Origin: CAWHMN01 sp051001135
Lineage (GTDB): Bacteria; Acidobacteriota; Terriglobia; Terriglobales; Acidobacteriaceae
NCBI GenBank assembly: GCA_051001135.1
Contig: JBPCNO010000069.1
Span: 1-64,000, forward strand
Reading direction: 5' to 3'
Length of the DNA: 64,000 nt
Part shown: positions 8,971 through 18,803 of the stretch, piece by piece
Numbering within the stretch: the first letter of the stretch is position 1
How the letters are laid out: every line of letters begins with the position of its first letter
Position numbers and translations under genes: made by a program
Notes under the pieces: generated by a model
What the model saw: only the letters and a program-made list of their open reading frames with translations
Told to the model about the DNA's origin: nothing
The model's database searches: none

Positions 8971-11301
8971 TCACCAGGACTTGGCAATCAGCGTCGCGGC
9001 ATTGGCAAGCGCGCTAAGATCTCGAGTGTCGATGAGCTCCGCCGGCGAATGCGAGTAGCGCAAGGGCCAGCCGAGAGGAACGTCGGTCGAGCCAAAGCGG
9101 AGAAAGGCTGCACCGTCATTGCCGCCCCCGGTTACGCCGTACTGCACCGGAATGGCGTGTGCCGCAAGGAGCGACCGCAGACGCGTGACCTGCGACTCCG
9201 GGACAATGTTGGAGTTATCGATGGCGCGGATGACAAAGCCGTCTCCGAGGAGCGCATCCGCGAAGCGCTGCGACTCGAGCGGAGAGTCGGACGAGACAAA
9301 CGTATCGATGGCAAATACGAAATCGGGCACGCTTTTCTCCGCTGCCGCGTGTTCCGCATACGCGACGGCCCCAAACAGGCCCAGCTCTTCTCGCGTCGAC
9401 CACACCAGCGTGACATTCCTCCCGCGAAGCTCTGGACCGAGCAACCACGCAGCGCGCACCAGCGCGGCGCAGCCGACCCGGTCATCCAGACTGCGCGCGG
9501 ATACGCGTGTGCCCAGCAGTTGCCGATACTTCTTGTAGATGGTGACGGTATCGCCAACGCGGATGCCGAGCGCGGCTACCTCTTCCGGCGACCGGGCGCC
9601 AACGTACATGGTCGCGGGCGCACGGATATCCGCCGGCCACGCGAACTCCGGGCTGGTGTAGTTCCTGGGAAGAGCGATGACGCCCGCGCGGGTTCCCTGC
9701 GCGGTGTGCAGGATGGCCGGATGGCCCCAGAAATAGTATGCCGACCCGCCGCCCTTGTTTTCCAGATCGAGCGATCCGTCGGGCAGCACGGCGCGCACAC
9801 GATAGCCGATCTCATCCATGTGGGCCATCAGCATCAGGCTGGGATGGACAGACGGGTCGCCCAGATGCAGCACCAGGTTTCCACCGGCATCAGTGGCCGG
9901 CTTGGCCCACGGTGGAAGCAGAGCGCGCACTGTTTCGCGGGGCAGATCCTCGTGCTCGCTGACTCCATAGGAGAGGACGAGCGAACGCAGCAACGATTCT
10001 ACGGAGGGCGCGGATGTTGACCGGCCCGGCAGCGGAGGCAGCGAGATCATGCGGGCTTGAGATCGGTCCCCAGACTGAGCTTGCGGAGCTGCGCCGCCCT
10101 GCAGATAGGACTGCAAGAGCGATGAGGCGTTCTCTAAATCCACTTCGCTGAGCACCTCGGCCGCCGTGGCAGGCCACGCGAGTGGAACCGAGAGCTGTAC
10201 GGTGCGCGCCGGCAGACCGGGCGCATGTCCGTAGGCCCGAGGAAGCAAGGCTGGACCGCCCTCATGTTGGAGCGGAATGTGCTGCTTCTCCGCCGTGGAG
10301 AGCAGGTCTTGAGTCAGGGACGTCTCGTCGCGCCTCTTGGCTTGATCGATCTCCGTAGGGGCGGATGCTGGCTGCAGCAGCCAGGGACCGCTGCCGGGCA
10401 TCGCCTGCATCAGGCCGCCTTCGATCGCGGGTTTGGCCTGCTGGACGGCGGCGTGCGGCTGCACGCGTCCCACAAAGATCAGCTCATCCGGGTGGACCTG
10501 TTCGACCACGCTCGACAGTCCGCGTGCGCCGGTCCATTGCTGCGCGAGAAAGGCAAACGTCACCGTGCCTGGAAGCTTTTTGCTGTCCAGGCGCCGCAGC
10601 AGGTCAACCAGTACCGCGTCTCCAAATCGATCGCCGATGCCGCGTGCCGTCCATTGCGACGCTCCCACGGGCAGCAGCTCGCGATCTTCCGCGATGGGAT
10701 CGAGCAGTTCGACGCCGGCCTTCACCGCCTCTGCCTGGTTTTCAGCGCCGATGTCGATATAGAAGTTGTCGAGATCATCCAGATCGGGCGGGTTCTTGCG
10801 GCCAGGCGATAGATGAATGGAAGTCCCGGCAACCACGCCATCGATGAGCCGCCCGGCAGTGGTACGCACGCGCATCGCCTGAGCCGTATGCAACTGGTTG
10901 AAGTACAAAGGAAGGCCCGACTGTGGCAGCCGCTGCACGCGCAGATATCCATCGTCCGTGACATGGCTGACGACAAAACCCGGCTCGTCCATGGGCGCGA
11001 CGATCAGACGGTGTGGCGCGCCGGAACCCACCTCGACCAGCACATCGCCCATCGCGTCCCTGCGTGGATGGAAGGCTGCGAGCTCGTCTGCGATCTTCGA
11101 TGCCAGGGCGTCTTCGTACCCGGGAACGGCTGGAGTCTCGACGTACTGTTTCAGGTCCGTGGAGAGCGTCCCCGGAATCGCTTGAGCGAAAAGCGCCGGA
11201 CTGCACCAGGCCGAAGTGAACGAGAACAGAGCGCAGGAGACGAGGAGGATGCTTAGATGCTTCAGAAAGAGAGCGCGCATTCTAGACAGCAGCATACGCA
11301 T
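8971..11301 (-). CDS. Secreted double-domain M42 aminopeptidase (N-terminal domain degenerate)
   Basis: A 776-aa protein with an N-terminal signal peptide (start at 11301 or the internal ATG at 11280; neither has a strong ribosome binding site). It contains two M42 (glutamyl aminopeptidase/TET-like) domains. The C-terminal one, about residues 430-775, keeps the metal and catalytic motifs: AHMDEIG, LDDRVG, STREELGLFG, AIDT and YSHSP. The N-terminal one, about residues 35-390, has the same order of blocks but reads APMDEPG, GDRFGD and AQQWTG, so the metal His and the catalytic Glu pair are gone. M42 enzymes are normally single-domain, about 350 aa and cytoplasmic. An exported fusion is unusual. 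It probably degrades peptides in the periplasm or outside the cell. Confidence 0.85.
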   Translation of the reverse strand: MRMLLSRMRALFLKHLSILLVSCALFSFTSAWCSPALFAQAIPGTLSTDLKQYVETPAVPGYEDALASKIADELAAFHPRRDAMGDVLVEVGSGAPHRLIVAPMDEPGFVVSHVTDDGYLRVQRLPQSGLPLYFNQLHTAQAMRVRTTAGRLIDGVVAGTSIHLSPGRKNPPDLDDLDNFYIDIGAENQAEAVKAGVELLDPIAEDRELLPVGASQWTARGIGDRFGDAVLVDLLRRLDSKKLPGTVTFAFLAQQWTGARGLSSVVEQVHPDELIFVGRVQPHAAVQQAKPAIEGGLMQAMPGSGPWLLQPASAPTEIDQAKRRDETSLTQDLLSTAEKQHIPLQHEGGPALLPRAYGHAPGLPARTVQLSVPLAWPATAAEVLSEVDLENASSLLQSYLQGGAAPQAQSGDRSQARMISLPPLPGRSTSAPSVESLLRSLVLSYGVSEHEDLPRETVRALLPPWAKPATDAGGNLVLHLGDPSVHPSLMLMAHMDEIGYRVRAVLPDGSLDLENKGGGSAYYFWGHPAILHTAQGTRAGVIALPRNYTSPEFAWPADIRAPATMYVGARSPEEVAALGIRVGDTVTIYKKYRQLLGTRVSARSLDDRVGCAALVRAAWLLGPELRGRNVTLVWSTREELGLFGAVAYAEHAAAEKSVPDFVFAIDTFVSSDSPLESQRFADALLGDGFVIRAIDNSNIVPESQVTRLRSLLAAHAIPVQYGVTGGGNDGAAFLRFGSTDVPLGWPLRYSHSPAELIDTRDLSALANAATLIAKSW

Positions 11302-11485
11302 CCATCGACGACATGAGCGGCCTTCGTCACATTTTTTCGGAATAATCTTTCCTCCGCCCGCACCTCCTGAAATTTTGCTCTAGCCTGTAGACATCAACAT
11401 CATCGGCTGCCATCCGCCGGGATGGGGTCTCCCCCCAACGCACGACTGAAAACTTAGAAGTTCTTGTACTGTTTTGGAGGCCATC

Positions 11486-14400
11486 ATGAAGTGTTCCTTA
11501 CGAGCGCTGCACCTGCGGCTGCTATTTCTGATGCTGGTGTTTGCAGGCTCAATATCCGCATATTCCCAATCAACATCGACGCTGCAGGGTTCAGTTACAG
11601 ATCCAACGGGTGCTGCGATTGCAGGCGCGCAGGTCAAGGTTCATAACACTGCTACCAACATTGACCGGAACGTCGTCAGCGATGCAGCGGGCAACTATGC
11701 GGTTCCTTCGCTTCAGCCCGGCACATATTCGATCGAAGCCAATGCGTCCGGCTTCAGCCACTTCCTGCTGCAGAGCCTTACGCTGCTGGTGAACCAGACC
11801 AGTACCGTCAATCTCAAGCTCAACATCGCGAGCCAGGGCGAGGTGGTGCAGGTCACAAGCGCGGCCCCGCTGATTGAAGCGCAGACCATCACCATGGGCC
11901 AGGCCATCGACCAGCGCACGGTGCAGAACATTCCGTTGAACGGGCGGCACTTCCTCGATCTCACGCAGCTTGTGCCCGGCTCAGTCACCGCCCCGGCATC
12001 CGGGAACCTGACCTCGCCCAGTCGCGGACTTGGAGCAAACTCCTTTATTACCGCGGGCAATCGCGAGGATTCCGCGAACTTCATGATTAACGGCATCAAT
12101 CTCAACGATCTGTCCCAGAACCAGATCACATTTCAGCCGTCGATCAACACCACGTCCGAATTCCGGATTCTGAATTCAACACCCAGCGCAGAGTACGGAC
12201 GGAGCTCCGGCGCCATCGTCAACGTCGCTACCCGATCGGGCACCAACGAGTTCCACGGCGAGGTGTTCGACTACATCCGCAACAACGATCTGGATGCGCG
12301 CAACTACTTCAATCGAAGCGGCACTCCCATGAACACGCTGCAGCGCAACAACTTCGGTGGTGCGCTGGGCGGTCCCATCATCAAGAACCGCACCTTCTTC
12401 TTTCTCAGCTACGAAGGACTGCGCCAGGCGCAGCAATTGATCCTGAAGAGCGGTGTGCTGAGCCAGGCACAACGGAACGCGCTGGCTGTGGGCCCGGCCG
12501 GTCCGCAGTATGCGCAACTAATGAACCTGATCCCGGTCGCTAACGATGCCACCGGTACCCAGTTCACCGGATCGTCGGCCGGACCGGTGAAGGTGAGTCA
12601 ATACACCGCCGACGTCTTTCACAAACTGAGTGAGTCCGATCAGTTGCACCTCTACTACGCCTTCCAGCAGGACAACCGCACCGAGCCGAACCTGCAGGGC
12701 AATACCATCCCGGGTTTCGGCGATCACCGCGATTCGCATCGGCAGATCGGAACTATCAACGAGGTCCACACCTTCAACTCCAACATGGTCAATGAAGCCC
12801 GCCTCGGCTTCAGCCGGATCGCCATCGCGTTCAGCACCAGCACCCCGCTCAACCCGGCCACCTACGGCATCAGCAATGGCGTGGCTGGGGCCATCGGTCT
12901 GCCGCAGATCAGCATTCCGACCATCGGGCTGAACTTCGGCGGTCCGTCGGGCTTTCCACAGGACCGGTACGATACCACCGGCGTCGTTTCCGATACCCTG
13001 AGCTACCTGCGCGGCAATCACTCCATCAAGGTGGGCGGCGAGTTCCGGCGGGTGGTGGGTGACAGCACCAGCGCAACTCCTGGCACGCTGAGCTTCAGTT
13101 CCGTCAACAACTTCATCAGCGGACAGGTCAACAGCTTCACCGTCACGCCCGCTCCGGTCACCAGCCGCCTCTTCACCAACTCGGCCGCGGGCTTTATCAC
13201 GGACAACTACAAAGTATCCAAGAGGCTGACGCTCGATGTTGGCTTCCGCTTTGAGTGGAACGGGACGCCGACGGAAGGCGCAAATCGCCTGATCAATTTC
13301 CTGCCGTCCTCTGCTTCGCTGGTGCGGATCAACACCAACGGGTACAACCAGGCGTACAACCAGAACTACAACTATGAGCCCCGCGTCGGCTTGAGCTGGG
13401 ACGCATACGGCGACGGCAGAACCATTCTGCGCGGCGGATTCGGCATTATGGCGGATCAGCCGACCTTGAATGCAGTGACCGGGCTTGCGGGTAATCCGCC
13501 GCTGGCGATCCCGGTGAACTACACGGCTGCCCCCGGTCAGCCGCCAGCCTTCGCGGGCACTATCTTCCAAAGCGCGGGAGCCTCGGGACTGGCCCCCAGC
13601 GCGGTGAACACCAGGCTGAGCAATGCCTATACCGAGTCTTACAACGTAAACCTGCAGCAGCAGTTCGGTCCCGACACAGTGATGCAGGTCGGCTATATCG
13701 GTTCGGTCGGCCGCCATCTCCGCCTGCGCCGCAACATCAACCAGCCAACGATCAATGGGACCAACCGCCCCTTCGCAACCCTCTCTTCCACCAGCCCCAT
13801 CGATCCGAACAGCAAAATCGGCAACATCGCCTATGTGGACTCGCAGTCTTATTCGGACTACAACGCGCTGTGGTTCACCATGCGCCGCAATCTTCGGCAT
13901 GGGGTGGAGTTGAACTCCACTTACACCTGGTCGAAGTCCATGGACCTGAACTCGCTCGGTTCGCAGGGTGGCTATACCTTGCAGGACAACTTCAACCCTC
14001 GCGGAGATTACGGACTCTCCGACTTTGACGCGCGCAATCGCTTCGTTTTTAGCGGCATCTGGAACCTGCCGTTTGCCGGCAATCGGCTGAAGGACGGATG
14101 GCAGATTGCGAACATCACCCAGATTCAGAGCGGCAACCCCTTCAATGTGACTACCACCTCTACCTACAACGGGACGGGTATCACGATGCGGCCGAATCTG
14201 GTCGGCGGCTACGCCATCCACAGGTCACAACTGGCGAACGGCAATGTTCTCTATCTGAACGCCCTCGGGTGCGGCGGAAACGCCGTTGCCCCAGGTTGCA
14301 CGTTCTCGGCGCCGGCCAGTGGATTTGGGAACTTCCGCCGCAATTCATTGATCGGACCCGGGTTCGCGGACTCCGACATCTCGGTGCAGAAGAGCACAAA

Positions 14401-14605
14401 GTTGGCCGAGAGCGTGAACCTGGTGGTGCGCGCCGACGCCTTCGACTTCCTGAACCACGCCAGCTTCAACCAACCCACCTCGTCCATCTCCACCTCGGGA
14501 ACCACGGCCGGGACCACCTTCGGACAGATCAGCTCCACACGGCTGCCGGTTGGTGACCTCGGATCGTCGCGGCAGTTGCAATTTGCTCTCAAGCTGCTGT
14601 TCTAA
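11486..14605 (+). CDS. Oar-like TonB-dependent outer-membrane receptor with carboxypeptidase-regulatory domain
   Basis: A 1039-aa outer-membrane protein. The ATG at 11486 is preceded by GGAGG at 11476-11480 with ideal spacing; a TTG 12 bases upstream in the same frame is less likely. A signal peptide (about residues 1-27) is followed by a carboxypeptidase-regulatory-like beta-sandwich (about 30-115, GSVTDPTGAAIAGAQVKV and GNYAVPSLQPGTYSIEA). Next come a plug domain with the IPLNGRHFLDLTQLVPG signature and a long beta-barrel ending in the terminal aromatic residue (FALKLLF) typical of outer-membrane barrels. Such Oar-type receptors are abundant in Acidobacteriota and are thought to take up oligosaccharides, peptides or metal chelates. 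The substrate is unknown. It precedes two DUF3857/transglutaminase genes and a hairpin. Confidence 0.92.
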   Translation: MKCSLRALHLRLLFLMLVFAGSISAYSQSTSTLQGSVTDPTGAAIAGAQVKVHNTATNIDRNVVSDAAGNYAVPSLQPGTYSIEANASGFSHFLLQSLTLLVNQTSTVNLKLNIASQGEVVQVTSAAPLIEAQTITMGQAIDQRTVQNIPLNGRHFLDLTQLVPGSVTAPASGNLTSPSRGLGANSFITAGNREDSANFMINGINLNDLSQNQITFQPSINTTSEFRILNSTPSAEYGRSSGAIVNVATRSGTNEFHGEVFDYIRNNDLDARNYFNRSGTPMNTLQRNNFGGALGGPIIKNRTFFFLSYEGLRQAQQLILKSGVLSQAQRNALAVGPAGPQYAQLMNLIPVANDATGTQFTGSSAGPVKVSQYTADVFHKLSESDQLHLYYAFQQDNRTEPNLQGNTIPGFGDHRDSHRQIGTINEVHTFNSNMVNEARLGFSRIAIAFSTSTPLNPATYGISNGVAGAIGLPQISIPTIGLNFGGPSGFPQDRYDTTGVVSDTLSYLRGNHSIKVGGEFRRVVGDSTSATPGTLSFSSVNNFISGQVNSFTVTPAPVTSRLFTNSAAGFITDNYKVSKRLTLDVGFRFEWNGTPTEGANRLINFLPSSASLVRINTNGYNQAYNQNYNYEPRVGLSWDAYGDGRTILRGGFGIMADQPTLNAVTGLAGNPPLAIPVNYTAAPGQPPAFAGTIFQSAGASGLAPSAVNTRLSNAYTESYNVNLQQQFGPDTVMQVGYIGSVGRHLRLRRNINQPTINGTNRPFATLSSTSPIDPNSKIGNIAYVDSQSYSDYNALWFTMRRNLRHGVELNSTYTWSKSMDLNSLGSQGGYTLQDNFNPRGDYGLSDFDARNRFVFSGIWNLPFAGNRLKDGWQIANITQIQSGNPFNVTTTSTYNGTGITMRPNLVGGYAIHRSQLANGNVLYLNALGCGGNAVAPGCTFSAPASGFGNFRRNSLIGPGFADSDISVQKSTKLAESVNLVVRADAFDFLNHASFNQPTSSISTSGTTAGTTFGQISSTRLPVGDLGSSRQLQFALKLLF

Positions 14606-14616
14606 TTCCAGCAGAA

Positions 14617-14652
14617 CGGAGCAGCGTGGGATTTCCATCCGGCGCTGCTCCG
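14617..14652 (+). terminator. Hairpin after the Oar-like receptor gene
   Basis: A perfect 10-bp stem (CGGAGCAGCG paired with CGCTGCTCCG) encloses a 16-base loop 12 bases after the stop codon. No strong T tract follows, so it may be an attenuator or RNA-stabilising hairpin rather than a full intrinsic terminator. Confidence 0.55.
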
Positions 14653-14866
14653 CTTACTGGTAACTGATCTCTCCCTACCGCTCCACCCTCTCCTACCGCT
14701 CCACCGCTGAGCCCTCGGCAAGGGCCGCTTGGTTTACCAAGCGATAGACCTTTGGTCACCTTCCCCTTCCTGATTTCGATTGGAAACCGCGCTCCATCCC
14801 TGTATAGGGAGAGAATCCCCCTGTTCGTCTGTTCATATCTGCATTCCTGTGGGATGGAGTTGCGCC

Positions 14867-16846
14867 TTGGCCCCTGGTACGATCACCCGGTTTTTTCTAC
14901 TGTTCTCGTTTTTTCTCGCCTCCTGTCTCGCGCCCCTGGCCGCACACGCTTACTCCGACTGGCAACAGCCCAGTCCGCAGGAGTTGAGCATGACCGCCGA
15001 ACCGGCGGCGCCCAATGCATCGGCGGTCTTCCTGTACCGCGAGGAGACGACCGACGACAAGCTGCACATGCACAGCGTCTACGTGCGGCTCAAAATCCTG
15101 ACCGAAGCGGGCAAGCAGTACGCGGATGTCGAGATTCCCTACGAGCACCGCACCTTCAGCATTACCGACGTAGCCGGCCGCACCATCCACAGTGACGGAA
15201 GCGCGGTTCCCTTCACCGGCAAGCCCTACGACAAAATGTTGCGCAAGACCGCTGCTTACAGCTATCAGGCCAAGGTCTTCAGCATGCCGGATGTGCAGGT
15301 TGGCAGCATCCTCGAATATCGCTACAAGCTGCGCTACGATGACAATTTCGCAGTGCCGCCCACCTGGTACATCCAACGGCCGCTGTATCTGCGCAAGGCA
15401 CATTACCGGTTCGTGCCCACCGAGCATGAGCTGGTGGGCACACGGGATCAGTTGGTAAGCACCATCATCTGGATTCCTATCCTTCCCAAGGGCGATGTGG
15501 TGAAGTCCATTCACGACACCTACGAGGTGGATGTCGAGAATGTTCCGCCCGAACCGGACGAAGAATACCTGCCCCCCATCCATAGCCTCACCTACCGCGT
15601 CTACTTTCTTTACTCTCCCTACCGGACGCAGGCGGAGTTCTGGAAGAACGAAGGCAAGTACTGGTCAAAGCAGGCTGACAGGTTCATCGGCCCAGGGCCG
15701 GGAGTGCGAGCGGTGGTAGCGCAGTTGACACTGCCGGCGGATAGCCAGGAGCAGAAGCTCAAAAAGCTCTATACCGCGCTGATGAGCTACGAGAACACCG
15801 ACTTTACGCGGCAGCGCAGCCAGGGAGAGGACAAGGCAGAAGGGCTTCGTTCGATCAGGACCGCGGACGATGTGCTGGGGCGCAAGCGCGGCTCCAGTGA
15901 CGAGATGGCGATGCTGTTCGTCGCCATGGCACGCGCAGCCGGGATGAAGGCTTATCTGATGGCAGTGACCAGCCGGGACAACGAGATCTTCAACCCCAAT
16001 GTGCTGTCCCTGGATCAGCTCAACGACGACATCGCGATCGTGAGCGTAGATGGAAAAGAGCAGTTCTTCGATCCGGGCCAGCGCTTCTGCACCTATGGCC
16101 AGTTGCATTGGAAGCACACCATGGCTGCCGGCCTGCGCCAGACAGAGGGTGGGACGGAGTTCGGCCGGGCTCCCGCGGGCCCGTATACGGAGTCGAAGAC
16201 CGTCCGCGTCGCCAATCTGACCATGGACGACCAGGGGCAGGTCACGGGAGTGGTCAGAATCGGCTATACGGGCGTAGAGGCCCTGAAGTGGCGCCAGGCT
16301 GCGTTGATGACCGATCAGACCGAAGTCGATCAGGAGATGGAGGAGGATCTCCGCGAAAAGCTGCCCGGGGGACTCACAGTGAAACTCGACCAGACTTTCT
16401 ATCTGGATGACCCTTCCAAACAACTGGTGGCGAACTTCCATGTGGAGGGGCCGCTCGCGAATGCCACATCCAAACGCCTCTTCGTGCCGGCCGAGATCTT
16501 CGAAGCCAATACCAAACCGAAGTTCACCCAGGCCAAACGGGAGACGCCGATCTACTTCCACTATGCCTATCAGGACGTTGATCAGGTGAGCATTACCTAT
16601 CCGCCGTCCGTCGCCGTGGAGAGCCTGCCGAAACAAGAGGACCTCACCATGATGAAGCTGGCGGCTATGCGGTCAGACAGCCAGAACAAGGGCAACACGC
16701 TGACGGTTACGCGAACCTTCGCTCTGGCGGAGATCATGTTCAAGCCCGAAGAATATGAGCAGTTGCGAACGTTCTACAGCAAAGTAGGCAGCAAGGACCA
16801 GGAGCAGGCCATCCTGAAGGTGACCGCTCATGCGCAAGGCAATTAG
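14867..16846 (+). CDS. Exported DUF3857 / transglutaminase-like protein, catalytic Cys and His replaced
   Basis: The proposed start is a TTG at 14867 with GGATGGAG just upstream; it begins a good signal peptide (FFLLFSFFLASCLAPLAAHA). An ATG at 14780 in the same frame would add 29 unlikely residues. The mature protein has an N-terminal DUF3857 beta domain (about residues 50-240) and a transglutaminase-core domain (about 280-410). Aligned by eye with the next gene, the nucleophile position GDCKDK reads GSSDEM and the histidine position DHV reads DDI; only the third Asp (FFDPGQ) remains. It should therefore be enzymatically inactive and act by binding or scaffolding. Its end overlaps the downstream paralogue by 17 bases, indicating coupled expression. 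It lies downstream of the Oar-like receptor. Confidence 0.85.
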   Translation: MAPGTITRFFLLFSFFLASCLAPLAAHAYSDWQQPSPQELSMTAEPAAPNASAVFLYREETTDDKLHMHSVYVRLKILTEAGKQYADVEIPYEHRTFSITDVAGRTIHSDGSAVPFTGKPYDKMLRKTAAYSYQAKVFSMPDVQVGSILEYRYKLRYDDNFAVPPTWYIQRPLYLRKAHYRFVPTEHELVGTRDQLVSTIIWIPILPKGDVVKSIHDTYEVDVENVPPEPDEEYLPPIHSLTYRVYFLYSPYRTQAEFWKNEGKYWSKQADRFIGPGPGVRAVVAQLTLPADSQEQKLKKLYTALMSYENTDFTRQRSQGEDKAEGLRSIRTADDVLGRKRGSSDEMAMLFVAMARAAGMKAYLMAVTSRDNEIFNPNVLSLDQLNDDIAIVSVDGKEQFFDPGQRFCTYGQLHWKHTMAAGLRQTEGGTEFGRAPAGPYTESKTVRVANLTMDDQGQVTGVVRIGYTGVEALKWRQAALMTDQTEVDQEMEEDLREKLPGGLTVKLDQTFYLDDPSKQLVANFHVEGPLANATSKRLFVPAEIFEANTKPKFTQAKRETPIYFHYAYQDVDQVSITYPPSVAVESLPKQEDLTMMKLAAMRSDSQNKGNTLTVTRTFALAEIMFKPEEYEQLRTFYSKVGSKDQEQAILKVTAHAQGN

Positions 16847-18803
16847 ACGCCTCGCGCTGGCGGCGGTCTGCGCCTGCTCGGTTGTTTGGTCTGCGGCGGC
16901 CTACGCCGGTTCCGCGGCGGCGCCCGATTGGGTAAAGCAAGCCGCGGCCCAGACGCTCCCGGCCTATCCCGCGGATACCCGCGCTGTGGTGCTACTCGAA
17001 GAGACCACGCTGACCGTCGAGCCGGACGGCCGAGCCGTCGAGCATGTGCGGCGCGTGGTCAAGATTCTGCGGCCGCAAGGGCGCGGCTACGGCGAGATTT
17101 ACGTGCCGTTCAGCGCCAGTACCAGGGTGAACTATCTGCACGTCTGGAGCATCGGACCGGATGGCCACGAGTATGCGTTGAAGGACAACGAGATCGGCGA
17201 AGAAGGAACCGCCGGCTGGGGCATTCTGTATCAGGATCTGCGCGTGAAGATCGCCGAAGCTCCGGGCCGCGATCCCAACGCGGTGATTGCCTACGAGTAC
17301 GAACAGAAGGTACCCCCGTACATCTTCGAAGACACATGGGATATCCAGGAGTCCATCCCCAAGCTTCACGAGCGGTACATCCTGGAACTGCCTCCGGGCT
17401 GGGAGTACAAGAGCTCCTGGCATCGGCATGCGCCGGTCGAGCCGTCGGCTTCGGGCAGTCGCTACCAGTGGGAGCTGCGCGATGTTGCAGCGGTGGATTT
17501 GCGAGATGTGCCGGCCGCGCCCGCCGCCAAGGCCATGCGCGCACGCGCGGTCATCAGTTATTTCGGCGGCGGCAGGCCGCGCGTGAGCGGCGACTGGCGG
17601 GCCATTGGCGAGTGGTACCAGCAGCTCGCACAGGAGCGAGCGAAATCGTCTCCTGAAGTTGCGGCGAAGGCAGCGGAGCTGGTTGCGGGCAAGACCGATT
17701 TCGCCGACAAGGCGCAGGCCATTGGCGAATATGTGCAGCAGCACATTCGTTACGTTGCGATAGAGATCGGCATCGGTGGCTTGCAGCCGCACGCCGCCAC
17801 GGATATATTCCGCAGCCGGTCCGGAGACTGCAAGGACAAGGCCACGTTGCTGGCAGCCATGCTTTCTTCGGTCGGCATACGCTCTACCTGGGTCTTGGTG
17901 GATACAGAGCGCGGATTTATGACTCCCGAGGCGCCTTCCGTGGACGGCGATCACGTCATCGCGGCCATTGAGCTGCCGGCGGGGTATCGCTCGGACCGGC
18001 TGCACAGCGTGGTAACGGCGAAGGACGGCAAGCGCTTCCTGATCTTCGATCCGACCTGGGAGTACACGCCCTTCGGGACGCTGGAGTGGAATCTGCAGGG
18101 CAGCTACGGCGTTCTGGTCGATGGTGAGGACAGCCAGCTGGTCGCGCTGCCCCAGCTCACGCCGGACCTGAATACGATCGTGCGTACGGCGCACTTTGCC
18201 TTGCACGATGATGGCAGTCTGACCGGCGATGTCACGGAACGGGAGTCCGGAGATATCGCTACCTACTGGCGCAGTCTCTACCAGATGGGAAGCGAGAAGG
18301 ATCAACGGCAGGAAATGCAGCGGACTCTCGGGCGCGATCTGGGCAGCTTCACCCTGGGTACCGATCATGTGGAGAACACCACCGTCCTGACGAAAGATTT
18401 CGTGCAGCAATATGCGGTCACAGTGCCGCTTTATGCACGGCAGAGCGGGTCCCTGCTGCTGCTGCGTCCGCGCGTGCTGGGCACGGATTCCATGCTTCTG
18501 GACCACAAAGAGCGGCACTATCCCGTCGAACTCGGCGCAACCAAGACGGTGAAAGACGAGTTCGACGTCGAGCTCCCGGCCGGCTACGCAGTGGACGAGC
18601 TGCCGGATCCGGTGAAGGTCGACGCGGGCTTCGCCAGCTATCAGAGCAAGACCGAGGTACGCGGGGATACGCTCCACTATTCGCGCGAGTACGTCGTCCG
18701 GGAACTCGAGCTTGCGCCGGAGAAATACGCAGCCCTGCAGCAGTTCGTCGGAGAGATCGAGCAGGACGAGCGTGCGCAGGCGGTGCTGAAAAAGAAGGAT
18801 TGA
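16830..18803 (+). CDS. Exported DUF3857 / transglutaminase-domain protein (intact triad)
   Basis: A 657-aa protein with a signal peptide (MRKAIRRLALAAVCACSVVW, then SAAAYA), a DUF3857 domain (about residues 45-240) and a transglutaminase-like domain (about 270-420). The Cys-His-Asp triad is visible as RSGDCKDKATLL, GDHVIAAIEL and IFDPTWEY. A C-terminal beta-rich region follows. The start overlaps the upstream inactive paralogue by 17 bases. Proteins of this family occur in Acidobacteriota and Bacteroidota envelopes, and the precise cross-linking, protease or amidase activity is not established. The live/dead paralogue pair suggests the two proteins form a complex or share a substrate (inference). 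Confidence 0.88.
   Translation: MRKAIRRLALAAVCACSVVWSAAAYAGSAAAPDWVKQAAAQTLPAYPADTRAVVLLEETTLTVEPDGRAVEHVRRVVKILRPQGRGYGEIYVPFSASTRVNYLHVWSIGPDGHEYALKDNEIGEEGTAGWGILYQDLRVKIAEAPGRDPNAVIAYEYEQKVPPYIFEDTWDIQESIPKLHERYILELPPGWEYKSSWHRHAPVEPSASGSRYQWELRDVAAVDLRDVPAAPAAKAMRARAVISYFGGGRPRVSGDWRAIGEWYQQLAQERAKSSPEVAAKAAELVAGKTDFADKAQAIGEYVQQHIRYVAIEIGIGGLQPHAATDIFRSRSGDCKDKATLLAAMLSSVGIRSTWVLVDTERGFMTPEAPSVDGDHVIAAIELPAGYRSDRLHSVVTAKDGKRFLIFDPTWEYTPFGTLEWNLQGSYGVLVDGEDSQLVALPQLTPDLNTIVRTAHFALHDDGSLTGDVTERESGDIATYWRSLYQMGSEKDQRQEMQRTLGRDLGSFTLGTDHVENTTVLTKDFVQQYAVTVPLYARQSGSLLLLRPRVLGTDSMLLDHKERHYPVELGATKTVKDEFDVELPAGYAVDELPDPVKVDAGFASYQSKTEVRGDTLHYSREYVVRELELAPEKYAALQQFVGEIEQDERAQAVLKKKD

Noticed and set aside
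12518..14221. Long open frame antisense to the Oar-like receptor gene (567 codons)
   Set aside because: It mirrors the codons of a well-supported plus-strand gene; the Arg/Gly/Val-rich translation has no family-like motif. High-GC genes often leave such antisense frames open.
14780..14866. N-terminal extension of the first DUF3857 protein from the ATG at 14780
   Set aside because: The added residues are not signal-like, while a TTG at 14867 with a GGATGGAG site starts a good signal peptide. Kept only as an alternative.
16992..18677. 561-codon frame antisense to the second transglutaminase gene
   Set aside because: Same reason: the plus strand encodes a signal peptide and an intact Cys-His-Asp triad, and the antisense product looks random.
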